Source of the DNA: Valencia hispanica
Taxonomy: Eukaryota > Chordata > Actinopteri > Cyprinodontiformes > Valenciidae
Reading direction: 5' to 3'
Assembly: GCA_963556495.2 (NCBI GenBank)
Contig: OY747710.1
Location: forward strand, 17,953,000-18,016,999
DNA length: 64,000 nt
The notes beneath the pieces were generated by a model, which saw only the letters and a list, made by a program, of their open reading frames with translations, had not been told where the DNA came from and made no database searches. The position numbers and the translations under genes are program-made. Shown piece after piece: positions 1-62,720 of this stretch (its first letter is position 1; every line of letters starts with the position of its first letter).

Positions 1-507
1 GTCTCCCGCATTAAAAGTGAAGACACTTCTCCAAACCATAAGGTATAGTAGATCTCCGGCAGTAGTAATCAATATGTAAAGAGATATAAACGTATATGTA
101 ATAAATAACGTTTTATTGGAAACAGAAAAATGTTGCTGTAGTTCTCTAACAGTAAGCTCTGGAGATATTTTTTTACCTTGGGTAACCTTCCAAGCCATAA
201 CCATTCATGAGGGCAAGAGACATTTGAATTAAGCCTCTTTTGTCACAGATCCAATTGTTTAAAACGTTTTAGTCATTGCTGAGTGTTGGGTTGGGAAAGT
301 GGAGGAAAGTATTTTTCACTTGAATTGCACATTCTCATGCCTTTCCAATTTTGAAGAGTGGTTGATGGAAATGGGTCTCCTGATGACAACATATTTGGAC
401 TCCAGGAAAACAGAAAAATCATGGTTTACCACTTAAAACAGTTATTTATAGCAATAGTTAACTTTAAGGTTACCACAAATAATAATTATTTATTTAATTT
501 GTTGTGA

Positions 508-542
<35 letters not shown>

Positions 543-840
543 TAAATATATTTTCATGTTTTAGCAGAACAACTTTGAACTGCAATAAATTATGAATATC
601 CTGTAAAGCTTTCCCAACATCTTTGCTGGGAGAGCCAATACATGTGAAGGTTGTAATAATAGCTAAAATCTTTGTCAAAAAAAAAAAGAAGATTTGAAAA
701 ACTAAAATTCCCCAACAGATTCCAATTTTTCCCAATTGCACAAAAAGGCAATTTATCGGGAATTATTTGATTAAGTATTCTGCAAAACTACTATTAATAA
801 TGATACATTAAATTTTAAAAGCAGATTTCAGAACACCCAA
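1..840. other. Intergenic DNA downstream of arhgef1
   Basis: AT-rich, no exon recognised. It contains a (TA)n(CA)n microsatellite at 509-542. Confidence 0.5.
509..542. repeat. (TA)n(CA)n microsatellite
   Basis: Alternating TA from 509 to 530 runs directly into CA repeats ending at 542. Confidence 0.95.
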
Positions 841-1240
841 GGACACTGTACAAAGAGACAGATAAAAACGAAAATCAAAAACAGAAAGATAAAAATGGTG
901 AATTAAAACTGGGTGGCATTTGCCTGTCTAAACAAGTGGGTTTTGAATCTATATTTAAAAAGTGGAAGAGAATCATTTGTATGGAGGTTAGGGGGAGAGA
1001 ATTCCAGAAGTGGGGAGCAGAGTGGCTGAATGTCCTACTATCCATAGCAACGAGGGGAGTGGAGGGAACTGAGAGCTGAAGAGTAGAAGAGGAACAAAGT
1101 GAACGCACAGGAGTGAAGATGTGAATGAGAGCAGATATGTAAGATGGAGCAAGATTATGAAATGCTCTGAAAGTGATGAGGAGAATTTAAAAAAATTATT
1201 CTCTGTTTGATGGGAAGCCAGGGGAGTTGTTGCAGAACCA
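840..1240 (-). mobile_element. 3' end of a non-LTR retrotransposon (L2/Rex-like ORF2 remnant)
   Basis: The minus-strand translation contains AFHNLAPSYISALIHIFTPV, then RSLCSSSTLQLSVPS and FSHSAPHFWNSLPLT. This is the typical C-terminus of LINE ORF2 (LHxLAPxYLxDLL...TPxRxLRSS...FxxxAPxLWNxLP). An upstream LPWLPIKQRI motif is in another frame, so at least one frameshift is present. The copy is 5'-truncated and dead. Confidence 0.75.
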
Positions 1241-1549
1241 GGGTGACAAAGGGCAATTTCTTATTTGTCAAAAGTCTATAAAGCTTTACAATTTTTTTGT
1301 AGTTTGTAGTTACATAACATCTGAATGTATTTATGTATCATTCTATCTTTTTTTTAAACATTTCATAGAGCACAATTTATATTTGCTAGGTGTTATTTGG
1401 TATTTTGATGTTTTATTTTATGCCTTTCTAAATTGGACATATCTTTGGAGGCAAGTGATGTGATTTTAAAATTGTTTATTTTTAAAAACTACAGTGATGT
1501 TTGACTAGATTTTACTTAGTAGAAAAGGTTCAATAATAAGTTATTACCG

Positions 1550-1908
1550 TTTATTTGCCATTAGTTTCTTTTGGTTTATTTTCTAAACTGAAACAAGAAA
1601 AATTATAGTTACAGTTTTTGAGAAAACAAGCAATTTCTTGCAGGGGTCTGAAACTAAAATTATCTTTTTTATAACAGAACTTTCACATAAAAGAAAGACG
1701 TTTGCTGTTAAATTATGTATCTTTTTGAAGCAATAGCTTACAATCTTAGACACGTACCACAGGAGTAAAATACATTCAAATCCAACATGACTCTTGACAC
1801 CACAAAACAAACATAATAACGCCTGAGTGTAATATGTGTTAATTGGTCAGATTCAAGCATCTATTTTCGCGTTCTCACCTTGTGGCCAGCAGGGGGCAAA
1901 ATGGCATC
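1550..1908 (-). terminator. arhgef1: arhgef1 3' UTR with candidate polyadenylation signals
   Basis: Two minus-strand AATAAA hexamers (plus-strand tttatt at 1575-1580 and 1550-1555) lie about 330-360 nt after the stop codon. Either could end a short 3' UTR. No transcript evidence is available; further tttatt copies exist near 1475. Confidence 0.45.
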
Positions 1909-51993
<50,085 letters not shown>

Positions 51994-51997
<4 letters not shown>

Positions 51998-52050
51998 TGA
52001 GGCCGACAACGACTGTTACGCCTCACAGCGGTGTTACGCAGGTTCATCAT
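51994..52050 (-). promoter_or_regulatory. Upstream ORF overlapping the proposed arhgef1 start
   Basis: In the putative 5' leader an 18-codon ORF (two Met codons in tandem, then NLRNTAVRRNSRCRPQ) ends in a TGA that overlaps the proposed start as ATGA. If this leader is transcribed, initiation at the main ATG would depend on leaky scanning or reinitiation. It stands or falls with exon 1. Confidence 0.4.
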
Positions 52051-52059
52051 CCTGCTTTC

Positions 52060-54740
52060 TGAGAGGCAGTTGATGTGGCAGAGTTTATGTAGGCCTATAA
52101 CAATGGATAGAGCGGGAGACAGGGAGGTGAGGTGGGGGGTGGGGGTGGGGAGCAGCACTGTAGCTCAAATTAAATAGCCAACATTCCTTTAAAAGGAAGC
52201 GAAGGTAGCCTTTGGGCTCCAGACAAGCCTGAACTTGCAGAGCGTGGGTAAAGAAAGGAGATGACAAGTGCAGCGCTGCTTCTAGTCTGACGGAGCGTAA
52301 CAGGAAGTGGCAGGGCCCAGCTTCACATGGGGCTTCTTTAGCGCGGCTGTGAGAACACGTCACAGTCTCCGAAACCGCCAGCACCAACCAACGCCCCCTT
52401 CCCAAACAGCGTCTAATGAACGGGCCAGACTGAATCATTCTAAAACATCTAGATGGGGGGGTGGGGGGGTTGAAAACAGTCCAGTGTCACAAACTGGCTC
52501 TGCGACCTTTCCATTCAGGTACAATTCACTCGTTTCACCAAACGGCTCTTTAGTCAACAATGGCAATGAAACGGATCAGGAAACTGCTCTGCCAGACGTA
52601 CGGCAATTAGAGTTTCCTGTGAAGGCAGGAAACTCTGTGGCTCTGAGGGAGCGGCGTCCTTTAGTTTTCAAAAGGCAAAAACCATCATTGATAATCAATT
52701 TTGTATAGACACAGATTATTGACCTCTGTCTGCACTGAGGCGCCGTGTCTATACCGTCTGATCTGATGAGTGGTATAGAAAGGCAGCAGGGCCCCAATTC
52801 TTTTCATGTTGTGCAAAAACAGGGAAAACAGCTGATTAGATCTGGTATTTGTTTTTCCAGGGACTGTGACTTACCTTTTTTATATAGATATGGCATGGAA
52901 ATCTGTTTAGTAATGGCAATGAAGTATAATGACTGCCCTTCCCTGGAGAAAAAGAACCATGGCTTGGCTCCCGAGTGAACTAAATCTGGCAGGGCAGAAG
53001 AAATAATTAATCCCATGCCCAAAATAAGAGTTTACACAATAAGACAAATCAAAAACTAAAACCTTTGTATGTTTCTGACTGAAATTTGTATCTCCGTATC
53101 TAGAGTGCCATACAAAAGTATTCATACCTCTGCATATTTTTCACCTGTGTCGTGCTGCAAGCATAAACTTCAATGTAATTTAAATACTAATTGCCCACTA
53201 CACCAATGTGGTCTTTATGGAGGATCGTCAAGAAGAAAGCCATAAGAAGTCCTGCTGAGAGTTTACCGTGGGTCGTGTAGTTTGCGGTGACGTGTGTGTT
53301 TGTGAAAAAGGTGGTCTGATCAGATGAGACAAACATTGATATTTCTGGCCAACATATACCCAGAAAACTCCATCCCCACTGTGAAACATGGCGTTGGCGT
53401 CAAGCTGTGGGGGTGCTTATCCCGACATGGACGGAAAAAGATGGCTGGACTTTAGAGGAAGATAAACAGGACTAAATATGGAAAAATCCTGGGCAGGGGG
53501 CGTCATTTGCAGTCTCTAACGGGTTAAGCCAGGTGTGGCCACTCACCTTCTGGCAGGACACTGACCCAAAACATACAGCCTGCAACGGAATGATTTAAAC
53601 CAACGCAAATTCATGTGTTGGAATGGCATAGTCAAAGTCCAGACCGCATGTGAACTGTTGCTTTCCATACGTTTTGACATCTTAAATTATTTTTGCAAAC
53701 AAGAATGTCCAAAAACGTTGGTTTGTGGCAGTGCAAAGCTGGTAGAAATTTACCTTACACACCTTGAAGCTGTGAATGGTTCCATAACATATTGGCTTAG
53801 GGGGGGTGAATACCACCAGCTTCTCTGTCCCTGCAGAGGAAAAGCATCCCACAGTACTATGCTGCCACCACCATGTTTCACCATAGGGCTGCCATTATGG
53901 GTGATATGCTGTTTGTTCACAAGATAATACTAACATCTAAAGCCCTAACAGAAAAAAAATGAGTTTACTGATGTTAACTTCCACACATGTAAGCTTTCCA
54001 TAGGCAATTGTCTGCGATGTAATTTATTTCGGTGCATCAAAATAAATTGAGATTAACCCATGAATGTGAATACTTTGGAAATGCACCGTTGTTTGTATGA
54101 ACGTTGCTACATTTTCAAAAAAAAATTTGTAACAATTTCCCAAACACAGACACTTGAAAAGTAGCTGCATCTGGTAGGTGTTCCCAGAGCAGTGCAGAAG
54201 AACGCAGCTCATTTTTTGGCCAACTTTTAGCCTTGGTCTGCGTGTTTCCACTGGGCTACTTTGGCTTGATAAATTACAGAGAAAGGAGGGGGGAGCGGAG
54301 GACACTATTTGAGGGAGATAAAAACATAGATTTCACAAGGTCACCTGCAATAAACCTCCCAATGACAACCCATTACACAACATGCCTCCCTTTGGGAATA
54401 TTAAACTGATTTGTGGTTTTGGTTAAAAAAAAAAAAAAAAAAAATCAAAACGGAGTCGAATAAATCCAGAAAATACACAACATAACTCTACTGCTGCTAC
54501 CTGAACAAGTTTCCTCCAACTGTCCGTAAACTCAAAACTCCTGACAGTGAGTGCAGCTGTTAAACAGAAGCAGACATTGTTCATATGCGATATTTACGGT
54601 CTGAAATGTAAAATAAGAAAGAAAAAAATAGTATTTAACGAGAAAAATATCCAGAGAGGACGCATGTATAGCCACAGCGCAGTCAGCCACTCGAGCTCAG
54701 GATTCCTGTATGTAGACGCTACCGTCTCGCCGCTCGGGCT
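52060..54740. other. Region between proposed leader exons of arhgef1
   Basis: 52.1-52.75 kb is GC-richer, unique-looking and has G runs near 52135 and 52455. 53.1-53.95 kb is a Tc1 relic. A 20-nt A tract lies at about 54424-54444. No exon supported. Confidence 0.4.
53100..53950 (+). mobile_element. Tc1-like relic
   Basis: Opens with TGCCATACAAAAGTATTCAT (family terminus), then GAAGAAAGCCATAAGAAGTC, CCCACTGTGAAACATGGCGT and CATACAGCCTGCAACGGAAT from a transposase. A short reverse-oriented piece (CTGCCACCACCATGTTTCAC) follows at 53.86 kb. No open frame. Confidence 0.7.
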
Positions 54741-54749
54741 GTGAGTGAG

Positions 54750-55000
54750 TGGAAAGGGGGAGCAGAGCCATTACTCTCCGAGAAACAAATATCTCTTCCA
54801 ATGGCGACTTTACACTCACCGGGTAGAGGCGCAAAAGCTCCAACAGCTCATTATGTTGACTGGAAATGGGTTAAAATGATTTACTCACCGGCTAATATAG
54901 AGAAAACGACGACCGAAGCGTCTAATGGGTTTCCTGTTCGAAAGTTGCCGAGTGTCAGTGGGAGAAAAAAAAAAACACACACACACAGTACGCGGAAGTA
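54750..55000 (-). promoter_or_regulatory. Candidate arhgef1 promoter / non-coding first exon
   Basis: This stretch is richer in CpG than its AT-rich surroundings. On the minus strand it has two good donor sites, CTACCCG|GTGAGT (exon end 54820) and TAGCCG|GTGAGT (exon end 54889). A leader exon ending here could splice to the CTGCCTCTCAG acceptor at 52059. No TATA box or conserved element is clear; the assignment is inference. Confidence 0.3.
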
Positions 55001-55029
55001 CACATTAAAAAAAAGGAAAAAGGGGGCTT

Positions 55030-58000
55030 AGTGTCTCGAACTCTAAAAGTAACAAAGTAAACTTCAAAATGAAACAAGTAGCTACACTTTATTTCATGCT
55101 ATTGTGAAAAGATACAAATGTTTCTTATTGCTTTAATGTGTTTCACCAGTTTTCCCGACATAAAAAGAAGTGAACGGCTTGTTTCCGCACTGTGTTACAC
55201 AGTAAGCAGTCCCCACCGAGCCCCCTCTGCCACCCCGAGCCACAGCTGGGTCTGCAAGGCCTACATTTATGTGTACGTGGTTTATACTTGGTAATACTGG
55301 CTTATGAATTTGGTCTAATTACATTTTAACTAAGCTTACCTCAACAAAAGAGCATTCTTTTCATACTGTAATCTTTTGGATTCTCGGGGAAAGCATGAAT
55401 GTTATATGTAAGAAAAAAATCAAATTTTTTTTGCCGTTATATCCTATTTAAAAAATAATATTGTCGCTAAGTAAAACCTTTATTTCTAAAAGCAACAGTT
55501 ATTGAAATACTATATATATATGTGTGTGTGTGTGAATAAAAAAAAAGTTAAAATATTTTTTTATTCTGCAAGGCATTTTGTGTCTTATTACACGGGATTT
55601 TTTTTTTTGATATGTGAGATTATAATATATCCTTTATTGGATTATATATAACTGGCATTCCAACTATCGCATTGCTTTGTGCGGCTGTTTGATGAACCTG
55701 TCATTGTGTTGACGGGCTCAGTGCCTAAAGTAAACATATCTTCCTGATTAATCCTGCTTATTACTTCACCTTAGCGCCACATCGTGGATAAACATTGCTC
55801 CTACTCCATTGTTCCTGATTAAACAGCCAGATTAGGCCAGTAGTTAAACAAACTTCAAGTGTGTAGTACTAAGCTCCTCTGAAGGGTTCAATCACTCTGT
55901 GAGGTCAAAGAGTTTAAGGAGATTTCTGTATAAATGTTACAAAATTCCCTGAAGAGTGTTGGTCTTTCAGAGTAATATTTGGTCGCAATGGAGAAAAACG
56001 GCACTGAAAGGTCAGTCCTAAGGCAGCACAGAATTAAATAATTTTTTTTCTTTCATTAAATATAGTCCTGTTGGTCGGGAATACTTTATCAATAAACACA
56101 ACTCATGAATGAATTTACAGCTGCATCTTCTGGTAAGTAAATAAGTAGATAAATGAATAAATGATCCAGAAAGTTCAATTGAGAAGGGAATATCTGAATC
56201 GGATTAGTTTATTTAACCTAATTTATTTGAATTTAATTTAGTTTTTGTTAAAATCATATGCACCCTTGCAGGGTAAAAAGAAGACAGATCATTCCAACCT
56301 GTATCAATGACCAGCAAACTGTCAAGGTACAAGCATTTCCAGTTTCCTAACAGCCTAATTTCAGTTAAAATGTAAAACATGGGTTCACAGAGACTTTTTT
56401 GAAAATGTGTTTTTACCGTCAAATAGAACATAAATGTTTGGGGAAAAATTATAAAAATTAACTTAAAATATTATTATAATTATAATTATTATATTGTATT
56501 GCCTCTATCACACTACACTATTACATAATACAATTAGATTGTTGATTTATACTAAAGGCTATTTTATAACCAACACTTACTGATGATTTTGTTTATTGCT
56601 ATCCCCTAACAAACAGATTCAATAAGAGAATTGTGAGAGAATAGTCAGAACTGTTCACGAGTGCTTTTGAGTTTTTTTAAACATGACTGATATTTTTTGT
56701 TGTCTAATTTACAAACCAAACGTTTTGGATGTATTTGTAGAAATCATTAAATACTTGAAGTTGAGGCAATTTTGCACGTGTGTTTGTGTCTTTTCTGCAC
56801 CAAAATTCCAATTTGTAAAACAAAGCAGAGAAGATAAAACAAACGCGCATAATGTATATAATTGAAATGTGGAGAAGCAGAATTAGAAAATATGTTTAAA
56901 AAAAACTTTTATATATATATACTATCCCTCTCTCTGAGTGTGGTGGTAAGTTGAAGTTCTATCTGTTTATCTATCTATAGGCTTTTTCCACATATTTTTT
57001 CTGCTGGTTCCAATATTATTAAAACACTCCTTTCACTTTAAGAACTGTAATGAAAGTTTGCCCACCCAAAGTCTCCCCCCAGTTGTCCTTACATGATTCC
57101 ATTCATTCATTCATTTCATTAATTCACCAACAGCCCACTATTCAGAATAATATTTATTGCTTTTTTAAGATATTAATCTTTTTCTTCTTTTTGCAAATTC
57201 ATCTTTCCCCCCTTTACAGTAAAATAAAGAAAGATGATCAGTACACTCACTGCATTTTCATTTAGGGATGTGTACACACACATACACACATAAAGGAAAC
57301 AGTATTTACAACTTGGTATTTCACACAGACCTTTCCTGGAACAACTCAACAAAACATAAAGCTTTACAGTAAGTTTACAATAGAGCTTTCACAACAGATC
57401 CTTGGAAGTGACACTGTTGGGCAAACTGAAAGCTGCAAAAATGAAGAAACTGTACAACAGTGTTCAGGAAATAAATGTTTAGTTTAGTTGTTTTTTTTCC
57501 GATGTTTAATGGTTTGTTTCTGCAGCAATAAGTGATGAAAAAAACACAGATTGAAAAACAACCAAAACAGATTTTTCGAGGAGAATTTAAAAAAGAAAAT
57601 GAGACCAATAACAATAACATTTGACTAATTACAGTAGTTTCACACTGTCTTAATGCTAACTAGAAAAATAACTCTTCTAGTATGCTTTTTTTAAACTCAA
57701 AGGGAGAGCTCTTTCGTCACTTTCAGATTGCGGATCTTCTTCCATTAATAGTTTAAACCTTGATACACCAACGCTTATAATTTTCCAACATGTTTAAACA
57801 CTGAAGTAAATCACAACAATACAGGTAAATCTTATCATAGAGGAATGATAATTAAATGTAATGTACACCATATTAAAATATGTACACAGAAATATTCAAA
57901 CAAATTTTAAGCTGGTCCAGCTCACTCAGCTCTCTTTTTCATTCCTGCTTGTAAAAAGTGCAGCAACAATTAAAATATTCATAGAGTGATATAGTGAGAC

Positions 58001-58120
58001 CTGAATAAATAATGTATTTTTTGGATCTGAATAAAAACACATAAAAGAACACTTGTGGAAAATTGTGAAATTTTGCTTGAAGGAGCATTTTACACAGAAT
58101 ACAGTGTGTTGCAAACTTAC
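55030..58120. other. Intergenic DNA between arhgef1 and the ERF-like gene
   Basis: Strongly AT-rich with a (TA)n(TG)n stretch at about 55511-55533 and short AT runs near 56920. No exon or element recognised. Confidence 0.45.
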
Positions 58121-58129
58121 AATTTCTTA

Positions 58130-59490
58130 CACCTTTTCTTACATTTAGTCCCATAACAACCACAATATTCCAGATGTTCTATTGACACATTTGTGTTGAT
58201 CCAAAACAAAGCACAAAATAGGTGGGGGAAAAAATACATGGTTTTCAAAAACTGTGGTGTGCATTTGTTTTCAACCCCCTTTAGTGTGATACCCCTAAAA
58301 CAAATCCAGTACCACCAATTGTCTTTAAATTTTACCTAATTAGTATTAATTCCTCAGGGGTTTGTTGGGGAACATTAGCGAACAGACAGCATCACGAAGA
58401 CCAGTTTTAAATGTTGTGATTTTGTTGCACTGATGTCAAAATGTTTACACGGGTTACATCAACTATGCAGCGTTGCTACCCCAACATAATTTTGTTGTTT
58501 TTGTGATAATGACAATAAATACATCTTGAAATGTAAAGCAGGGTTAGGTTATAAAGCTATATCCCAGTTGGACACTGCTTTATCCATCATAGAGAAATCA
58601 AAAACGTGTGGCACAACTAAAAGCTACAAAGACATGTCAGTTTAGCTAAACTGACAGAGTCTGTTCCAAAGTGAACTCTGGCAGAACTGCAGAGAGCTAT
58701 AGCTCAGATAAGAGTACCTGTTGATATGAAAACTATTAATTGTTCACTCCACACATCTGGTCTCTACATTTTACCACAAGACATGTAGGAAACATAGAAA
58801 ACATGTGGAGGAATATGTTTTTTATAAAATTACACCAAATTATATATATTTTTTTATCTATATGCAGAGTGCTATGTCTGGCAGAAAACTAGCAACCTGA
58901 ACACAAAATCCTTGTTGGGGTGCTTTTCGTCAGCAGGGACAAGGAAGTTGGTCAAAGCTGATTGGAGGAACTGATGTAGATAAACCTAGGGGAATCCTCT
59001 GAGAAAACCTGTTAAAAGCTGCAAAAGGCTTGAAGCCTTTTGGAGCAGAATTTCAACTTCTAGCAGCACAACAACTCTAACCACACAGCCAGATGTACAA
59101 TACAATGATTTAGATTATATTCATGTGGATGAATGGTTTAAATCTGAATCTATGACAATGCTTGAACACTGATATTCACAGATGCACTCCAATCAGTCTG
59201 ACTGAACTTGAGTTATTTTTTAAAGCAGAATGAAAAAAGGCTCTAGATGAGTAAAGCTGGTTGAGACATGCTCCAAAAGACTTGCAGCTGTAATTGTAGT
59301 GAAAGGTGGTTCTAAAAATAAATAAACGTAGGGGTGCTGATTACACATGCACACTACACTTTTTGGATTTTCATTTTTAAAACATTTGAAACTCATGCAT
59401 TATTTTACAAAAACACGTACTTAAGTCGGTGCTTGTAGTGGAACAAAATGTATAAATGTTCAAGTGGTGTGAATACGTTTCAAAATGGAC
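58130..59490 (+). mobile_element. Nearly full-length but decayed Tc1-like element
   Basis: Carries recognisable pieces of the main Tc1 family in order: terminal ATGGTTTTCAAAAACTGTGG, 5' GAACAGACAGCATCACGAAG, GGCAGAAAACTAGCAACCTG, TTTTCGTCAGCAGGGACAAG, CAATCAGTCTGACTGAACTT, ACTTGCAGCTGTAATTGTAG and a 3' terminal region ending near 59480. Many indels; no ORF longer than a few dozen codons. Confidence 0.75.
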
Positions 59491-59499
59491 TGTATTAAG

Positions 59500-60023
59500 G
59501 TAAAGGCTGTAGAAAGTATTGCCTAAGACAACCACTAGGTGGCAATATTTGACTATGTCTCAATAAAATATATTTTAAAACCAAGAATTAAAATTCCTAT
59601 TTGTAAAATTTGAAATGTGTTTTGATTATTCTGATTTGTTGGAGTATGCTCATATTTTTACAGCCAGAACTGATCTCTCATTTACCACCTTGTCCTCTTC
59701 TCCAAGCTCAGCTACAGACAGCAAATTGAAGAGTTCTTACACACATTCAGTGTGATAAAACAAAACAGAAAAGACTACATGAAAAAAAACATCTGACACA
59801 TTAATAGCTAAAAATATTGTATTCTAATCAGAAGGAAACAGCAGGGTGATAAGTGAAAAACTTACTCAGCAAACAGGGAAACAGCAGTTTCAGAAGTGGG
59901 AGACTTAAGTGCTTCACCTGGAAAAAATGATATTCAGGAGTGAACAAAGATTTGAGTGATTGAAGCAGGAAAGAAGAAGGGAGTTATCAGAGCGTAGACC
60001 GGTCAGGATGATCAGAAAATGTC
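59500..60023 (-). other. Probable 3' UTR and flank of the ERF-like gene
   Basis: No repeat recognised. I did not find a convincing minus-strand AATAAA here, so the transcript end is not placed. Confidence 0.35.
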
Positions 60024-60835
60024 TTAGCTGTGGATCATTTTCAGAGTCTCTGCCTCCCTGTGTCTCTCATGCAGAGCCATGGAGGGGGAGAGTGATGGAG
60101 GCAGGGAAGGAGGTGGAGGAGTAAGGGGCATCAGACTCTTCAACGGATGAGGGGACACTGGTGGGGGGAGTGAGGTGATAGGAGGAAGCAGGCTCCCTTT
60201 CTTTCCATCCAGCACAAGCGGCGACCGGCTCACCAGGCTGGACTCTTTCCCGATGCCAAAGTCATGCTCGTTCTCGTTGTCCGAGCTGCAGTCGCTCAGA
60301 TCTGTTATCTCCAGGTCCGAGTCTGATTCCGGGTCCTGCTTCACCCCACCCCTCCTCCCAGTGGGGCTCTGCTGGCCCGTCCCGGCTCCAAGGCTGACGG
60401 CTCCCAAACCCAGACCCAGGCCTGTGGTTGGAGCATTTGCCTCCACCCTCTCTCTCTCCCCAAGTGTCGCCCCGCTGCCGATGTCAGTCCGACCCATTGA
60501 CAAGCCTCCTGGGTAGGGTGGCAAGCAGAGCCGAGCTGGCTGACCACCCGCTGTACCGTTTGTCCCGCCAGTCTGCCCCGGTGCTCCCCTTTCGCCTCCG
60601 GCAGCCTCCCCAGGGGGGAGCAGTGAGGAAAAGGGATGAGGCAGCTGGGACAGGCTGCTCTGCAAAGGGTTGGGGTAAAATTGGGAGGGGTAAAGGGAGC
60701 CAGGGGGCAGTTTGGGGCAGTTGTTGAGAGAGAAGGCCCCTGGGAGGTACGGGTTGAAACTCCAGGGGTAGTCAAAGGGCGGGTTGCGAGGGTACGGGCC
60801 CAACAGGGACGGGGGTTTGGAGTAACACGGGGCAC
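60024..60835 (-). CDS. erfl: ERF-like ETS repressor, last coding exon
   Basis: 812-nt terminal exon (269 complete codons, TAA at 60024-60026), joined in phase 1 to the exon at 62.2 kb. It is Pro/Gly/Ser/Leu-rich and disordered. Motifs in order: YSKPPSLLGPYPRNPPFDYP, PWSFNPYLPGAF, SLYPSQFYPNPLQSSL, then an acidic SDSDLEITDLSDCSSDNENE block and a Pro-rich end. The acidic E-x-TD-SD block recalls the EVTDISDEDEE stretch of ERF. ERF-family proteins are nuclear ETS-site repressors controlled by ERK phosphorylation; SP/TP sites are frequent here. GC content is far above the surroundings. It is transcribed towards arhgef1 in the same orientation. Confidence 0.7.
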
Positions 60836-62233
60836 CTAGGAAAGAAGAGACCCAGGAAGACAGAGGTTAACTCTCGGAAGGGGGCAAAGGTTTCCTGACT
60901 TACAAGATCCAAGAATGTTCACTAATTATAGCCAGGATTTGCAATTCAAATCAGGAGCCACAGGGGCTAATTCTGGCACAGTTGCTTTCAAAAACCTGAT
61001 GGTTCATTTATGCATGCCAGTACTGTGTTATACACCCACTTCACACTGCTGCAGAACAGATGTGAGCACAAAGAATCTGCACTGCAGTAGAAAGTGATTA
61101 AACAGAGCTCAAATCTTACAACTGATTATTATTCGACATGATTCTAATAGCACATATTAAAACCGAGAAAAAATGTCAAGTATGTTACTAAATATTATCA
61201 GAAAAGACAAATATACCTCTCCGCAAATCAATTACTGTACTGCCTTTTAATTCAATTCCTTGTAAGCATCAGTTCATAACCCAAACAGGAGGTAAATCTG
61301 AGGTGAAGCTGCAATTCAATTTTAATGAACAAACAAATACATTGCCTCTCAACCAACCCAACTTCCTTCCAAATGACAACCAACTCAGAGATTCTGTCTC
61401 TGCTGCACCCTCCATCTCTCTCCCAGTCTCACTCTTTCTCTCCCTACCACTCCGTTATTTACTATGCAGGACTAATTTGACAGCGCTGAAGTCTGTGCGT
61501 GCTGGGCCAGGAGTAGCTGGCAGACACATGAATATTGAATTAGTCAGGCAGGCCTCACTTGCTTATGAAAACACAGTAATGGGCGCCCACAGGCCACAAA
61601 CTGAAGCCTGCACCCTCAATTAGGGCCTTCCTGCCTGGGAAGGGATTAGGACAGCAGGGACACATGGGAGGGGAGAGGAGGGTGTGAAGGGAAGAAGGGG
61701 GGATAGGACCTGAGGACAAATAGAGGAGGGAGGAGAGGTGCGGGTTTGTGTGATGAGGCTTGCATGTGTGTATATGTGTCTTAGTGTATCTGTTTACATG
61801 CTACCTTCTCAAGCTTGTGCAGAAAACAGATACAAGCAGCAAAAACCATATGCATTACTCAAATCCACGCAGTGTTTGTTGACACTTGTGTGCATGGAAG
61901 AAGTACATGCAAAATTAAGACTCAAAAAAAGATAATTTTTTCAACCTCAGAGTTGTTTCTTACCTCTGCCCGCCTGCATAATTCACAAGTCAACCTATTC
62001 TCTCTCACCTGCAGCACAGACTCACTGCAGGCTGCTGTGGGACACCTATCGCTCTTATTTCCTTTACAATAAATGTTCATGCCTGCCCATATCCTCAATC
62101 CTGTCTGTGCTTTCCTCCTTTTTCTCCCTGCACCTCCCACCTTTTGTTTAAGGTCTGTTCTCTGCTAACATATAAACTCATATGTTACTGTATTGGTTAT
62201 ATAATTGCATTAATAATATCTACTTCAGCTAAC
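60836..62233 (-). other. Intron between the last two ERF-like exons
   Basis: 1.4 kb without a recognisable repeat or exon. A moderately GC-rich block at about 61470-61620 reads like non-repetitive, possibly conserved non-coding DNA. A purine-rich stretch follows at 61650-61740. Confidence 0.5.
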
Positions 62234-62363
62234 CTGATCCTAGAAAAGGGAATGCGTCCAGTCTCAGCTTGTCTCCTTCAGGTCCCGGCGCTGTGGTGCT
62301 CCGATCAAACAGGGACGTCCCTCTTCCGGTGTCTGGCAAACGAGGAAACAGGGACTGTATGGC
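62234..62363 (-). CDS. erfl: ERF-like ETS repressor, penultimate coding exon (partial gene)
   Basis: 130-nt exon, phase 0 in and 1 out, encoding AIQSLFPRLPDTGRGTSLFD and, near its end, DKLRLDAFPFLGSG. Acceptor CTGTTTCCTAG, donor TCAG|GTTAGC. The DKLRLD-FPFLGSG motif and the linked last exon resemble the repressor region C-terminal to the ETS domain in ERF-like proteins. The ETS exons are not in the window, so family placement rests on this C-terminal similarity alone. ERF and ETV3 are the alternatives. Confidence 0.65.
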
Positions 62364-62399
62364 CTAGGAAACAGAAAGGAAGAAAAGAAAATTATGTTT

Positions 62400-62720
62400 A
62401 GAAATTGTCTTGGTCCACAAATATAGTGCCTTAAAAAATTATTCCTAATTATTATTCACAGTTTGTGGTGTCACAACAACAAACAGCAAAGTATTTGATT
62501 TAGATTTTTTGTAATAGACAAACACAAATTAGTACATAATTGTGAAATTGAAGGAAAATTATGTATGGCTTTCAAAACGTTGACATCATTGGGACAAATT
62601 TGCATTCAGCCCCAATGAGTCTATGCTTTGAAGCAAAAAACCTACAGAATATAGCGGCAAGTCTGTTGGGATGTGTCTCTAGCAGCTTTGCACATCTAGA
62701 GACATTTTTACCTATTCTTT
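62400..62720 (-). mobile_element. Tc1-like 3'-terminal relic, reverse orientation
   Basis: Starts ATATAGTGCCTTAAAAAATT (family terminus), then GAAATTGAAGGAAAATTATG and TAGCAGCTTTGCACATCTAG, the reverse complement of the 3' end seen at 43.4 and 59.3 kb. Confidence 0.65.

Noticed and set aside
54741..55031. 96-codon plus-strand ORF at the candidate promoter
   Set aside because: No domain, Lys-rich end from an A-rich tract, and the minus strand carries the better splice signals.
60341..60835. 164-codon minus-strand ORF overlapping the ERF-like exon
   Set aside because: It is the alternative frame of a GC-rich exon; the other frame carries the family motifs and joins the upstream exon in phase.
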